Of a stretch of 64,000 nucleotides of DNA, positions 1 to 11,529 are shown piece after piece. Origin of the DNA: Ichthyophis bannanicus. Lineage: Eukaryota; Chordata; Amphibia; Gymnophiona; Ichthyophiidae. How positions within the stretch are numbered: the first letter of the stretch is position 1; every line of letters begins with the position of its first letter. The DNA lies in NCBI GenBank assembly GCA_033557465.1, contig CM066040.1, positions 323,906,297-323,970,296 of the forward strand, in the 5' to 3' direction. The notes under the pieces are model-generated. The model ran no database searches, was not told the origin of the DNA, and worked only from the letters and a program-made list of their open reading frames with translations. Made by a program: the position numbers and the translations under genes.

Positions 1-475
1 AGGCCTTTACCCTCAACAGGGAGGATTGAAGAGAACACCACCTGCGCACCTATCTGCTTCACCCTCTGTCCCAGAGCCATGAAGTCCCTCTTGATAGGCT
101 CAGAGGGATACCTGGCAGTATCATTTGTGCTGACATGGATGAGCAACATTGGATAATAATCAGTAGGCTTGATGAGTCTCGGCAAACTCTCTGTAACATT
201 TCAGATTTTGGCACCTGGCAGACAGCACACCTCCTTGAACATAGTCTGGTGGGCAGATGGAGACCTCAGTACCCTTCAGAAGAGAGTCACCAAGCACCAC
301 TACCTTTCGCTTCGTTGTGGTCACTGATTCTGCAACTTCGGAGTGCTTGAGCTCTGGTTGTTCCCTTTCCTGGGATGCTTTCACCTTCTTCACTTCCAGG
401 GCTGCATACTGGTTCTTCAATATGAGAACTGGAGGAGTTGGATTGTCGATTCTGCAGGCTCTGATGACACATAAT
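1..475 (-). pseudogene. CR1-like LINE ORF1 fragment (esterase-like domain)
   Basis: Reading the minus strand from about 475 down gives a Lys/Glu-rich stretch, then a GDSLLKG motif near 280-300, then, after a frameshift, a block reading LLIHVSTND at about 135-160. GDS-L and HxGxND blocks are the catalytic signatures of the esterase domain found in ORF1 of many CR1 LINEs; here the usual Gly before TND is Ser. The domain order (acidic/basic linker, GDS block, ND block) follows the family. The reading frame is broken and the left end is cut by the window edge, so it is a dead fragment. The GDS block differs from that of the CR1 ORF1 near 46 kb, so it belongs to another CR1 family. Recognition rests on motif reading only. 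Confidence 0.6.
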
Positions 476-832
476 GAAGTTACAATGTAGCACATTTAAG
501 GCTAATCGGAGAAAATATTTTTTCATGCAATGCATAATCAAACTCTAAAATTCGTTATCAGAGGATGTATTAAGAGCTGTTAGTGTAGCTGGGTTTAAAA
601 GAGGTTTGGATGAGTTTCTGGAGGAAAAGTCCATAAACCATTGTTAAATTGGACAAGGGAAATTCACAGCTTACCCCTGGGACAAGCAGCATGGAATCTG
701 TATACCTTTTGGGAGCCTGATAGGTACTTATGAACTGGATTGGCACTGTTGGAAACAGGATACTGGGCTTGATGGAACTGTGATCTTGCCCAGTATGGCA
801 TATCTAATGATATGTTCATGTTCTCTTTTGGC
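476..832 (+). mobile_element. CR1-like LINE, 3' end fragment
   Basis: The segment matches by eye the end of the CR1 copy at 26092-27957: the last codons of ORF2 (GFKRGLDEFLEEKSINHC type), then a 3' untranslated region with the shared phrases GGAAACAGGATACTGGGC and CCCAGTATGGCATATC, ending in an ATGTTC-type tail. It abuts the minus-strand ORF1 piece at 1-475 in opposite orientation, so the two come from different insertions or a rearranged copy. It is strongly 5' truncated, as is usual for CR1. Confidence 0.75.
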
Positions 833-867
833 TGGAAAGTCCCTTCTCTGCTACTGCAAACTCCAGA

Positions 868-1012
868 TTGCATTCATTCCACCTTACTGTTCCATATGCC
901 TGGAACAATCTACCTGAGGCTCTCAAATCCATGCTAAAACCCCAGTTCTTTAAGGCTGCTTTTGGATCTTTATCCCCTTATTCTCCTGCTCACCACCATG
1001 GGCATAGTTTAA
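868..1012 (+). repeat. Degenerate LINE ORF2 C-terminal fragment (possible)
   Basis: A short open stretch reads VPYAWNNLPEALKS followed by FFKAAFGSL, resembling the WNxLP...FK...L ending of L2/CR1-type ORF2 proteins. A related degenerate stretch is present at 34404-34570, including a shared CTTTAAGGCTGCTTTTGGATC-like phrase. The fragment is short and the class is uncertain. Confidence 0.35.
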
Positions 1013-1486
1013 CGGCTTCATTTGGGTGGGGGGGTCAAAATCTGCATTTCATTTGCATATTCATTATGGTTATCTTTTTAAAAGCTACTAGATGGATAAG
1101 AAGCCAGTATATCTAATAGGTGAGGTATGAGCTGGTGCCCCAAGATACTTAGAGGGAGCAGAGGTTTTCATTGAGTGGCTTTGCCCCCCAAAAGTGAAGG
1201 AACATATTTAAATAATTAAACAGCTACAATTGTTGAGCATTTTGACTGGCACTCTGAGATTGAAAAAATACTGACACCTGCAAATATATATTCTCCCAAA
1301 AACAGAGGAGATGTAAGTTGCTCACACACCAAGGGACAGAAAGAAAACAAGAACCACAGCACAGTTTCTGACACTAAAATCAATTATAAGTAATTTTATT
1401 TTGGTTTTAGAAACTGCTTTGGTTCTATTTTTCTTTTTGAACATCCATTTTCCATCCAGCGAAACCCCTCCTCCAATAGTAGGTGC
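1013..1486. other. Unassigned spacer
   Basis: AT-rich DNA without a convincing reading frame or recognisable repeat end. A G7 run lies near 1028. Confidence 0.5.
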
Positions 1487-1925
1487 AGAGCAGAACCAGA
1501 ACATAAGATATGCCATACTGGGTCAGACCAAGGTCCATCAAGCCCGGTATCCTGTTTCCAACAGTGGCCAATCTAGGCAATATGTACTTAGCAGTTTCCC
1601 CAAAAGACACAGGTTCCACAATGCTTGTACTGGGTCAAGCATTGATATCCTGGGTCACTTCTTAGGTTTATGGACCTTTCCTCTAGGAACTTGTCCAAAC
1701 CCTTTTTAAACCCGGCTACTCTAACAGCCTTTACTACATCCTCCGGTAACAAATTCCAGAGTTTGATTCACATTGAGTGAAAAAATATTTTCTTTTATTA
1801 GTCTTAAATAGTTTACCCTGTAGCTTCATTGCATGTCCTCTAGTCTTTCTATATTCTGATAGCGTAAACAATCTATCTACGTTTACCCGTTCCACTCCTT
1901 TCATTAATTTATAGACATTTTACCA
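1487..1925 (-). mobile_element. CR1-like LINE, 3' end fragment
   Basis: The plus strand shows the reverse complement of the CR1 tail (ATACTGGGTCAGACC at about 1518) followed by the end of ORF2, which on the minus strand reads through [15 protein letters not shown] and KYFFTQ-like codons. It is the same family as 24213-26085 and 26092-27957. The copy is truncated near 1925, inside the C-terminal region of ORF2. Confidence 0.8.
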
Positions 1926-2274
1926 ATGAACCCAAAAAACAAGGAAAACAAATCTGATTCCAGTGTCATCTTATTAACAGCCTCTCCAGTACCAAGAAGA
2001 CTGTAAACTAACACAAAATCCTACAAAGGTCACTGAAGACCTATAGTGCAAATCTGCCATATCATAGTGACACCAGCTTCTAAAATTAACACAATAAGGA
2101 GCAGCATCATAAATATTACAGTGGGCATCTTAGGAGCCAGTGCTTGTGACCTCCTCGCCCCCTCCCCTCATTGTCTCTTGCGCTGGTCTCATGTTCTTGT
2201 CTCACAAGCCCAGCACCAGATTTCCTGTACCATGTGGCACCATTAGACAAGAATACAAATAACAGTTATAGCTT
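1926..2274. other. Unassigned spacer
   Basis: No coding signature or repeat end was recognised. Confidence 0.5.
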
Positions 2275-2500
2275 CAGGTATTAAGTGTGTGTATGGTGCG
2301 TTGATGGTGTGCACCTGTGTGTGGGGCTGTGCTGCATGTGCATGTGTGCTGCAGAGCTGTAGCGGTTCTTTGTGGGGTGCGTGTGTGTATGTGTATATGG
2401 TGCGGAGATGTGTGCTGCATGTCTGTCGTGCAGAGGTGCGGTGCCTGCGTGTGTGCTGTGAGGGTGGGGTGGCGCAGGGTTTGTATGTGTTCTAGGAGGA
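2275..2500. repeat. TG-rich low-complexity tract
   Basis: An imperfect GTGTGTG/TGTGCTG-rich stretch with repeated TGTGTGTAT, GTGCTGCATGT and GTGCGGTG units. The open frames across it on both strands (Cys/Val-rich one way, His/Thr-rich the other) are consequences of the simple repeat and not genes. Confidence 0.8.
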
Positions 2501-3113
2501 GGGGAATGCATCTTTTGGCAACACCTTCCCCAGAATCCCCTCCCTCATCCTCCTTTTCTAAATAGACCACTGCTGCTTTAAATTGTCCCTGCCTTTACCC
2601 CCCCCCCCCCACCTTTTCTGCTGAGACTGACATCCCTCTTCTCATCTGCCTCCCAGGATCTGGTAGGTAAAAGACTGTCTTTCCTCTCTTGTGCCCGTGA
2701 GGGACTGGATCCCCGCAAGCAGACACCATGCCTCTAAACCGTGATTGCAGCCATCTCTATCCCTTCTGCCTGCAGGGAATGGGATCCCTGTGGGAGGCAA
2801 CGATCACACCCAGAGGCAAGCTGTCTGCCTGTGAGGATCTCAGATCCCCCTTCTCTTCTGACCATGGGAGATCCTGATCTCTGTGGGCAGATAAAGGGTT
2901 GCTCAATAATAAAAAAAGTCGCTCACAAATTAACTCAAAATGGCTCCATCTTAAACTTCCATCGAATACAAATAAAACATCATACAACCACACTCAGTTA
3001 TGACACTGGGTCTCAGACTCTGATGGTACTGCTTCCTGACTCGCGTCCACGAAAGCACTGTACCGAATAGATAAAGGGTTGCAGCCATTGGGGCAACTCA
3101 TGCCCATTCTCAC
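2501..3113. other. Unassigned, with a poly-C run
   Basis: A C12-type run lies near 2599. GGATCC-containing phrases recur loosely at about 2706, 2780 and 2845, which may reflect an old local duplication. No gene was recognised. Confidence 0.4.
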
Positions 3114-3290
3114 CTCCTGTGTGTATCTTTACCATTCCCCTAGATTTACTCTAGTCCCTAGTTTGTGTTGTCTATCTGGATTAGATTATAAGCTCTCTAG
3201 CGAAGGAACTGTCTCTTACATTTCTCTGTTCAGTGCTGTGTATGCCTTGTAGTACTGTACAGATAAGTAGTAATAGTAGTGGTTTTAAGC
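3114..3290 (+). repeat. Dispersed repeat tail (AGATT-TAAGCTCT family)
   Basis: The phrase AGATTATAAGCTCTCTAGC, then GGAACTGTCTC, then a CAGTGCTGTGTATGCCTTGTA block and a TAGTAATAGTAGT end. The same order occurs at 24085-24211 and, split by DIRS C, at 28573-28590 plus 34340-34392. It looks like the 3' tail of a SINE or LINE; the class could not be settled. Confidence 0.55.
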
Positions 3291-3445
3291 TTATTTCTTC
3301 ACCTTGAGCTTTGGGAAAGGCAGGATATCAAATTAAAACATTAATTAATTAATCATGTACATGAGTCTCCCTCCTTATATTTGGGAGTGGTTATGTTAGC
3401 ACCAGCTCAAGGGCAGTACAATTTTTGGACACTTCTTGCGTTGGT

Positions 3446-3844
3446 CCCTTTAAGAGGGTAATTTTATAACCAGGGGCCTAGTTTGATACCCAGAACGCAC
3501 CTATTTGAAGACCATTTTATAAATAACAGTACGCACTTATTTTTCTTTATAAAATAGGGCTGTAAATGGGAGAAAACATGCATCAAGTGTGGGTACAAGC
3601 ACTTATACCAACCCTAGGGCACGCATAAATGCCAACATCTAGAAATTTTAGAAATGCACATAAAATATAATAATTTATAATTTATGCATGTACATTTGCA
3701 CTCTGCATTCCACAGCGAAAGTACTCACCATTGGCCTGGCATGCGTACACATATAAAGGCCCATCCATGTGCGTAAATCGGGATTTAGGTTTGTTGACGG
3801 TACCTAAGTTTACATGACTCCTTATAAAATTACCTCCTAAAGGT
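3446..3844. mobile_element. MITE-like element with about 24-bp terminal inverted repeats
   Basis: The left end CCCTTTAAGAGGGTAATTTT is mirrored by the right end, whose reverse complement begins ACCTTTAGGAGGTAATTTT, and both continue ATAA. The 399-bp interior is AT-rich and non-coding. No clear target duplication is visible, so the superfamily is open. A similar TIR phrase (TTAGAGGGTAATTTTACAAC) occurs alone at about 7432. Confidence 0.6.
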
Positions 3845-5117
3845 GTCGCAGCCCAACCAGACTGGTGCAGCAAGAAGACCTCTGCCCCGATGCATAATAA
3901 TATTGCTTAAGCTGCCTGTAGCCTGGCATCTGGTGGCATTCAGACTTTGGAAGGTAGACACACTTTGCTGCCAGCAGTATGTTTATTGCATAGATTGGGA
4001 GACTTTGGGGGACTCTGAAAAAGAAGATATTTCAACCTTAGTACTGAGTGAAAAGGACAAGACTGAAAGGGGCAATAGCAGAGAGAAATGAGTGCTTCTG
4101 TATTTTTTCAGTGATATTATCTTCTACAGGGCATTTGATGTCATTCACTCTTGTGTCTGAAGTACAGCATATGAAGGCCTAGGGCGATGTGTCCCACCTT
4201 ACTTTGACATTTGAATAAAATCCGCTGCCTATTTGCAGTAGCAATGGTTTTGGTGGTGATTGGAAAGGGGGGGGGAGGTAGCCTCTGCTTTGCTATCACA
4301 TCTATTCCATCTTATCACAGCGGTAATTTGATGATAAAAAGTAATCCAGGGCTGGAAAGGAAACATGTGTAGCAAGTAAAGATTGAATGTAGGTGGATTG
4401 TGCCCTAGGGCCACTGTGACTGAGAGAGGGGGAGAGCAGCACACAGGGAAATGTCCTTCTGTTTGACATACTGCGGAGATCTGACTCTCACACAACACTG
4501 CTGCTCATTTCCAGAACATTCCCTGGTATTAGTTAAGTGTTTGCCTGAGGGTTGCAAATCAGGATGTGAGGGGCAGAGCACAGGAGGCCAGCACATACAG
4601 CACAACGGATCAGCACAGCTCATGGAAGGAGGCTGAGTAGCTGTGGAGCAGCTGGCACTTGTGCTATGGGGCTGGCTGTGCAGCAGAAGTAGTGAGAGGA
4701 GAGCCATGTGCAACATTCCTGCGAAACTGCACAGGAGTCCTTTGCTCATGCTCCCACCGGTAGGGGGTGGTGCTGCGATGTCGCGCTTCTAGTCGTGGCT
4801 AAAAACACCATATTGCAGCACCTCCCCATACCAGCAGCAGTGCAGGCAGATGACTCCCAGCTAGCTTCACAATAGGGGTCGCTGGGGAAGTATTGCACCA
4901 ATTGGGGGGGGGGGGGGTGATGAGAGGTTAATTTCATTATATTTGTATTTTCTTAGTTTTATTGTGAATTTGTACTTAGGAGTGCTAGGTGAATGAAATA
5001 ATGCTACTGTGGGGATTTTAGGGGGGATTTCAGTGCATTTATTGTACATGGCTTTGAGCGTCTTCTGTATAGTGATTTATAAATATGTATCAGACGGCTG
5101 ACTGTAGAGCTATGTTG
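3845..5117. other. Unassigned spacer
   Basis: No supported gene. A G14 run sits near 4903-4917 and a G9 run near 4266. Short open frames (about 60-110 codons, both strands) show no recognisable motif. Confidence 0.5.
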
Positions 5118-5455
5118 CTGGCCCCAGGGCTCATGCAAGGTAGTGAGCACCCTAGGCAAACCTTCAGTCTTATACTCACTCCGCCACGAGATTTTGATAA
5201 TTCAGCTCAACAATCATGATCATGTGAACACCACCCTTCCCACAAAAATCCTGTAAAAATGCATAATATGAAAGCATCCTTGACTTTGTATGTCTGTGTG
5301 TGCCCACTCTCCTTGCATGTTCTGACGGCTCTGAGTTTGTAGTGTTGTCTGGGTTGCTTTAGTTTGTTTGACTGCTGCTGCTGCTCTTCACTGCCCTCAG
5401 AAGCTGCTCTCCTAGGCAACTACCTAATTTTGCCTAATGGCTGGGCCAGCCCCGC
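5118..5455. mobile_element. Non-autonomous DNA-transposon-like repeat, copy 1
   Basis: The left end GCTGGCCCCAGGGCTCATGC is approximately inverted at the right end (reverse complement GGGGCTGGCCCAGCCATTAG). Just inside the left end is CACCCTAGGCAAACCTTCAG and just inside the right end CCTAGGCAACTACCTAATTT. The same subterminal phrases occur in the DIRS A target at 9225-9394. The interior is non-coding. Confidence 0.5.
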
Positions 5456-7432
5456 TTGCAGCTGTGGAAAGAACAGATTCCCTCCTTGTCTGTGTTTTGA
5501 CTGCTGAAAAGCAAGAACATGAAAGAAGCACTGGAGCAGCATTTCACTCCTAGCAAAGACGTCTTTTCCAAGCATTTATACAGCCATTTCTAAAGCTGCT
5601 TGACTGAGTTGTGTCCACTATCGCCTTGCTCAGAAAGCCAGCACTCTTTACGTTCTCCACCTAGTGCAGAAAATACTTGCAGGCACTAGGGGGCACCAGG
5701 ATAAAACATCTTCACAAGCAACTGCAGAACTATAGTGGACAAAACTTCACAGAAAACATTTCCCTAGTGCTTACAAGCATTCTGCCCCATCTCATGACAC
5801 TTAAAACACACATCTATAGTACTTGCTCAAGTGTGACTGCCTATCTTTTTTTATTTCAAATTTAAAGTGTTTTTTCATTGTTACAAACAAAAATCAACAT
5901 TATGTTCTACAAAACAAAACAAAAACCATGTCTTATTAATAAAACTTAGCACGGAACTGTCGTCTTGTTAAGGACTCAATAAAGCCATCTTTCTGTAACG
6001 TCTTCTTACTCAAAGGCAAGAAATAGATGGGATTTTGTGACCTCTGGGCCATGGGGTATTAGGCCTCGACTTCAAACAAAATGGGCAATCGAGTCTCAGG
6101 GATTTGCAGTTTTTTTGGAGGTGCTACATTTCAATTTCCCATCATTGCTTTTAAAAGATGTTTCAACTCCCCAGTCCATCAAGACTGTAAGCTGACATGC
6201 TTCCTGAGAGCACATGGCACTTCAGCATACCCTGATCTGTCTTTTGAGCGTGCTTCACTTGGACGTTCTCCCCATTCTGTGCACAGTTTTCTAGTGAGGC
6301 TAATTGCTTGGTGTTCCACGATGCGTGCACTCTTATGCACATTGAGACGAGCCGCTCCTAGTGACATGCTTATGTTGCATCTTCAAATCTTTACATGTGG
6401 TTCCAGCAAACATCATCTTTAAGAAAAAGCAAGTGCAAGGGACTGAATGTACTTTGTACTTGTGGTATGTGTGTACAAAGCTCATGGGTTAAAGCTCCAC
6501 ATAGTCTTTATCCCCCCATTGTGAACTGTTTGAAAATTTCCTTCAACTATCTCTGTGGGGGGGGGGGGTAGTTTTGTCAATTAGGGCCTTAGAGGTCAAC
6601 AAAAATTTGCAGGTGATACTTTTTTTGGGGTTAATTTCATACATTCCTGATCAGCTTTCATGTTTAAATGTTGAAAAGCAGTAAGGCAACAAACCTCAGA
6701 AGATTGTTGTCTCTTGATAAACGGTTGCCCACTGTCTGAATTTGTGAAGGAAAAGTTGTGTTTCTTCCAGTATTATGGGCAAGTATCACATAGCAGCATG
6801 TAGTGGTTCTACAGTTGGATAAGTGCTGAGGCTACATGCGTCCTCAGGGAACCAAGAAGAGAGAAACCAATAAAACAAAATAGCAATCTTAGGGGGCTTT
6901 GGCTTCTGTCTCAAACCCTTGTTATTGGTTGCCGGTGGTTATAGCTACCCATGCACGGAGTGCTGTTGCATTGGCTGCATAACCATAACTAATGTTCCAG
7001 TAGAACTCTTTCTATCAGAAAGCGGCGGCTGCTGCTGCTGTTCCCACAAGCCTCGGGCTCGAGTCTTCCTGAAAGTCGGATTCTCTCTCATCCCTCAAAA
7101 TAAGGGCTGCGGCATGACAAATGGAAGGTACTGAGACAAGACAGTATTTTTAACATTACTGTGCCCCATGCCACAGCCTACCATTTACTGCAGAATACTT
7201 TACTATGATTGCAAGAACATGTTTGGGTGTGAAACGTTTGCACACATCTCTGCTGATAAATAGTGAAAGTATTAGGCAAAATTTAAAGTCACATAAGAGC
7301 CCATTTATGCTGTTTACCAGCAGCTGGATTGGATTTAGTTCACGCCTTTTCTCAGACGTTCCAGGTGAGTTACATTCACATGCGATAGGTATTTTACTGT
7401 CCCTCGTGGAGCTTATAAACTAAATTGCACAT
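5456..7432. other. Unassigned spacer
   Basis: No supported gene. A G11 run lies near 6548 and a short GCT/GCG trinucleotide cluster near 7025. Open frames up to 113 codons carry no recognised domain. Confidence 0.5.
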
Positions 7433-8136
7433 TAGAGGGTAATTTTACAACAGGGTGTCTATATTTGGAGATGGAGAAAGTGTCTATGGAGCCATGTCTA
7501 TTAAACTATGGTAGGGTTTGACAGCTATCATGGAGCATTAACTGGCAAAACTGTGTGGCAAGGAAAAAAAAACATGGTATCTGCAGGGGGTATTCCCAGG
7601 TTAGCCCCTGCAGATACTGTGGCGGTTCTGGATTTCCCCAGAGACCTGCTTTACCTGCCCCTTGGATTTACCATGGGTCTCTGCGGTAAATCAAAGGGGA
7701 GGGATGGTAGCAATCATTACCATGCCCCCCTCAAATGCATCAATCGGCCTCCCCGTCCCCCCAATATTGGCAGTGTCATAGTGCTGTGATCCATGGCACT
7801 GAAATATGGCACAAAAAAAAAAGTGCTGGCCCCCCTGCAGCACCAATCCTCCATGAACAGCTCTCGATCCTCATTGGGAGCTGCCGAAGGGGGATCAGTG
7901 CACCCCCAGCAATCAAAGATCCTGGCTATCCAGTTGAGGAAAGCCCCCACCCCCCACTTCACTTGTCCAGGGGGGCCCCACAGTCCCTATCCTCTCCTTC
8001 TGCCACCTCCCTGTTACAAATACATCGCCTGGCTAGCCAGCCAGCAATGGGGGGGGGGGTGGGAACCCCACGGCCCCACCCCCACCCCTCAAGCCCCCCA
8101 CTTAGGCAATCCTTTAACTATCCTGTTGGTCTAGTG

Positions 8137-8505
8137 CAGGGGTCACCAACCTGCGGCCCGCGAGGTCCCTTCGTGCGGCCCGCGAGGCTCTACCCCGGTT
8201 AACATTACGTGCGGCCCGCCAAGGATTCCCGCCATTGTATCCACGCGCTCGCAGCTCACAGACGACCACCTGCAAGCGTCCCTTCTCCTGTCAGTGTCAT
8301 CTGTGAAGCCGGATTTTAAGCGTTTGTCTGCTAGCATGAATCATCAGCCATCTCATTAAATTCAATAAAGGTGATCAGCCATTGTTTTCATAATTTTGCG
8401 TTTGTTGTTTTTTTTCGCAGGGGCGGGGAGAAGGGGGGTGCGGCCCGCGAGGCTCCCGGTAGTCGGCTGTGCGGCCCGCGGCCCTCTGGAGGTTGGTGAC
8501 CCCAG
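8137..8505. mobile_element. hAT-type MITE with 8-bp target site duplication
   Basis: TIRs CAGGGGTCACCAACCT and (reverse complement of the right end) CTGGGGTCACCAACCT differ at one base. Both flanks carry the octamer GTCTAGTG (8129-8136 and 8506-8513), the duplication length expected of hAT transposition. The ends contain repeated GTGCGGCCCGC motifs. The 369-bp interior includes a minus-strand open frame at 8143-8337 with an LKSGFTDD phrase that may be a residue of the C-terminus of a hAT transposase. It is non-autonomous. Confidence 0.85.
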
Positions 8506-8952
8506 GTCTAGTGGAACAATAGAGCAGGAGTGATCTTCTCCGCTCCTGCCACCATCATCGGGCCATTTTGCTGCTCTCTAGCCTCTTGCTAGAGGACAGC
8601 ACCACGAGATCACAGCCATCTTTGTGAAGACTATTGAGGATGTCGGGATCGGGACTTGTCCATGGGGAATCGATGCTGCAGGGGTAGCCAGCAATTTTTG
8701 CTTCATATTGTCGATGCTGAGGATCACAACACCGTAGCACCAACAATACCGTGGAGACGGGGAGACCACCTCCAGGGCAGATGGCCGCTTTATCGAGCCT
8801 TCAGAGCCAATGACACCTTTTGAGGTAGCGTTATCTGCTGCCACGATTGGGCCAGATTTTGGCAGCCACCACATGAAAACGTTTTTTGCGTTGTGGCTAC
8901 CAACCATCGCCACCACCACTCCCCACCCCAATCTCGCCCCTAAGGTCCTGCA

Positions 8953-9016
8953 AGACATGAAAATCAGATATCGCAGAAAACTGCCTGCAATATCTGATTT
9001 TCTTGCATGTCAGCTG
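8953..9016. repeat. Short inverted repeat (hairpin)
   Basis: The arms AAAATCAGATATCGCAG and its near reverse complement CTGCAATATCTGATTTT flank a short loop (AAAACTGC). It sits near the right end of the putative 7490-9080 element. Confidence 0.7.
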
Positions 9017-9224
9017 CTACCACAGGGCATTAACCTTGCATTAGCCCTGCAGTAGCAGCTAACGCCCTTTAGTAGACATAATCCTATGTGTCTGTATAAG
9101 ATGATAGCTTAAATTGTACCTAGATTGAAGGTGTAGATGTTACACCTGTTCTCAAGCAGGCATAAATGTTACTGTGTACTTTATATTCTTATTTTATGAA
9201 ATGCATGCTTAAATTGTAACCAGG

Positions 9225-9394
9225 CCCCAGCCCTAAGTTGTTGCAAGCTGTTGGCGCCCTAGGCAAACCTTAAGCCTTATCCTCCCTCCCACCCCCTGGC
9301 TATCAGAATCTGTGTTTAGCTTTGAACGCTGTGCTCTTTGTGGCCCTTCAGAAGCTGGCATCTTAGGTGATGGCCTAGTTTGTGTAATGGTTTC
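9225..9394. mobile_element. Non-autonomous DNA-transposon-like repeat, copy 2 (split by DIRS A)
   Basis: Shares GCGCCCTAGGCAAACCTTAAG and the end phrase CCTAGTTTGTGTAATGG with copy 1 at 5118-5455. The expected right end (CCCAGCCCTGATTG) reappears at 23553-23566, directly after DIRS A, so A landed inside this repeat. The empty site can be read as TAATGG-TT-CCCCCAG. Confidence 0.6.
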
Positions 9395-9560
9395 TTCTCC
9401 AGGAACAAGCAGGAGGTCAGTCCTCACTTATGGGTGACGTCGGCACCGACGGAGCCTGCGCAGAGCAATTCCCCAGCTTTCAAAGAAAGCCTTTGGAATT
9501 GCTACCACACATGCTTGGTCCTCTTCCCGCCCAAGGGTGCCATCTTGCTCAGTCTCCCTT
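9395..9560 (+). repeat. DIRS A left inverted terminal repeat
   Basis: Starts TTCTCCAGGAACAAGCAGG and contains the palindrome CGTCGGCACCGACG and the phrase CAAAGAAAGCCTTTGG. Inverted at 23366-23551. Confidence 0.85.
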
Positions 9561-11529
9561 TTTCCGCGGAGCCCTTCAGACGCACGTCCTCGTCCCTTGG
9601 AAAAAGTTTTGTTTTCCTCGTCTTAACAGGCTCTCTTTTTTCCAGTTGCACCTGTCCTCTTTCCATCTTTTCCCCTGCTCTACTTCGAGCACCCAGGGAT
9701 ACACATTTATTCCTTAATTTTTTGGTTTGGGCTTCGCGCCCTTTTTTTCTCCAACCGCTGGACACGTGGATCTTCGACCCAGAAGGGGCCATTTTTGCCC
9801 CTATGGCCACCGGATTTAAAAAATGCGATAGATGCTCTAGGAACATGTCGCTTACGGACACTTATGACTGTTGTCTGCGGTGCCTGGGAGCCGACTATGA
9901 CCCAGAGCTCTGTTCGCTCTGTAAGAAAATGTCCTCTAAGGCCCTGCTCTGCCTTAAGCAGACGTCGGAAGACATTTTCCGGAAGGCCACCTCGGAGTCC
10001 CCGGTGGCGCCCTCGGTCATCTCTCCTCCAGCGGGTTCTCCCCCTGTGGCCCCGCGTTCTCGGCAGCACTCTGGCCAGGGGTCCCCTAGGTGGAACGACG
10101 CAAAAAGAAGGTGGTCTCAAAGTCGCTGGCCAGGACTCATGGCAAGCACGCCCGGTCGCTTAGTCCCCTTCAGCGTTCCCAAGAGTCAGACAAGGAGTGG
10201 CCCCGCAAGGTACCTCGCAGGGAAACGGAGGCCTCCAGCAAAGGTGCCCAGTCTCCTGAGGGTCATCCCAGTGAGGACCTCCTCGACGCCCGATCCGGTG
10301 ACCCTGGTATAGGCGTCCCAGGACCCCACACCCGCGTGGGAGTCACGTATGCTGGCGCTCGAACGCAGCGTTTCTGCTTTCATTGCTTCCCAGCAGGCGC
10401 TCACGGCCAACTTCGCTGACTTGCGCCCAGAGTCCGCAGGTCCCTCGCGTGGGACACCAAAATCCGTCCAGGAAACCCCCGAGAGCCGCGGGCCTTGTGA
10501 GAGTCCTTGACGTCGATCTCGCTCGCTCTCCCATTCCTTGGAGGCGAGATCATCCAGGGCCTCCGGCTCCAGGCCGCTGGCGATCAGACAAGGTGACCCG
10601 CCCGGCTCGGATCCCTCGACCAATTTTTCAGACTGGGAGTCCGATGGGGAAACCCGACCCCATCGAGATCTTCCATCGGACCCCTCGCTGCCTGCATTCC
10701 AGCAGCGCTCACCACCCGAAGACGACACCTTCTTGGTGTTTATCCGGGGCATGGCTCGGGCCCTCAGTTGGAAGACCCTCGTGCTGAAGAACTCGATATT
10801 CTTCAGTCCCCACCCAGGGAATACCTCACTGCATCCATACCGCCAATCCTATCTCAACTGTTGCTCCGCATGTGGGAGGCCCCAGCCTCGGTCCCCATTG
10901 TGAGCAAACGCCTTGACACGCTATACAAGGTGCAACGCGGGCCTGGTTTTCGAAAGACCCAACTTCCACACACCTCGATGGTGGTGGAATCAGCCATGAG
11001 GAAGCAGAAAATCCCGAAGTTCCACTCATCGGTACCACCAGGCCGAGAATCAAGAGCCCTTGATGCCCTGGGCCGCAAGGCCTATCACGGTTCCATGCTC
11101 TCTTGTCACTTCCAGGCATACCAATTATACATTGGTATGTTTCTCCGCGAATTGGCAAAAGAACTTGGAGTTTTTTCCGCGAGCCTCAAGGGGGAGCCCC
11201 TCGACCGATTCCGCACTCTGTTGAAATCAGTGGCCGACTGCTCCAAGTATATCTCTTGAGCCTCCTATTGATTCATTTGTTTATTTATTTATTTATTCAC
11301 AGTGCTTGATATATCGCCCGTGCCGAAGTGTCAGGGTGGTGTACAATAAAATAGGCTACTAGCAAGAAGCAGAAAATGAAAAGGAACACCATTGTTATAA
11401 TAGGAAAGTGGCAGCAAAGGACAGGGAGAGAGAAAGCGGGGAAAAGAACATACAGAGACATTGAAACGACTGTCCAGAAAGAATGGCGGGAATAGACAGC
11501 GGGAAAGAGGGAGCAAGTTTATCCTACCT

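Larger units (their letters stand above)
7490..9080. mobile_element. Possible non-autonomous DNA transposon with imperfect TIRs
   Basis: The start ATGTCTATTAAACTATGGTAG is echoed by the reverse complement of the end (ATGTCTACTAAAGGGCGTTAG), with weaker inverted similarity for another 40 bp. The hAT MITE at 8137-8505 lies inside it. No target duplication was found, and the extent is inferred from the inverted ends only. Confidence 0.35.

Noticed and set aside
2274..2570. Open frames on both strands in the TG-rich tract
   Set aside because: Products are simple-repeat translations (His/Thr-rich or Cys/Val-rich) without start context or domain.
6919..7134. 71-codon Cys-rich ORF
   Set aside because: Cys run comes from a GCT/TGC trinucleotide tract; no signal for a real protein.
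8143..8337. Minus-strand ORF in the hAT MITE as a gene
   Set aside because: Extends over the TIR and GC-rich end repeats; at best a residue of transposase.
9380..9802. Upstream extension of the DIRS A gag frame to 9380
   Set aside because: Would translate the left ITR; the family start is at the ATG before the GFKKC motif (9803).
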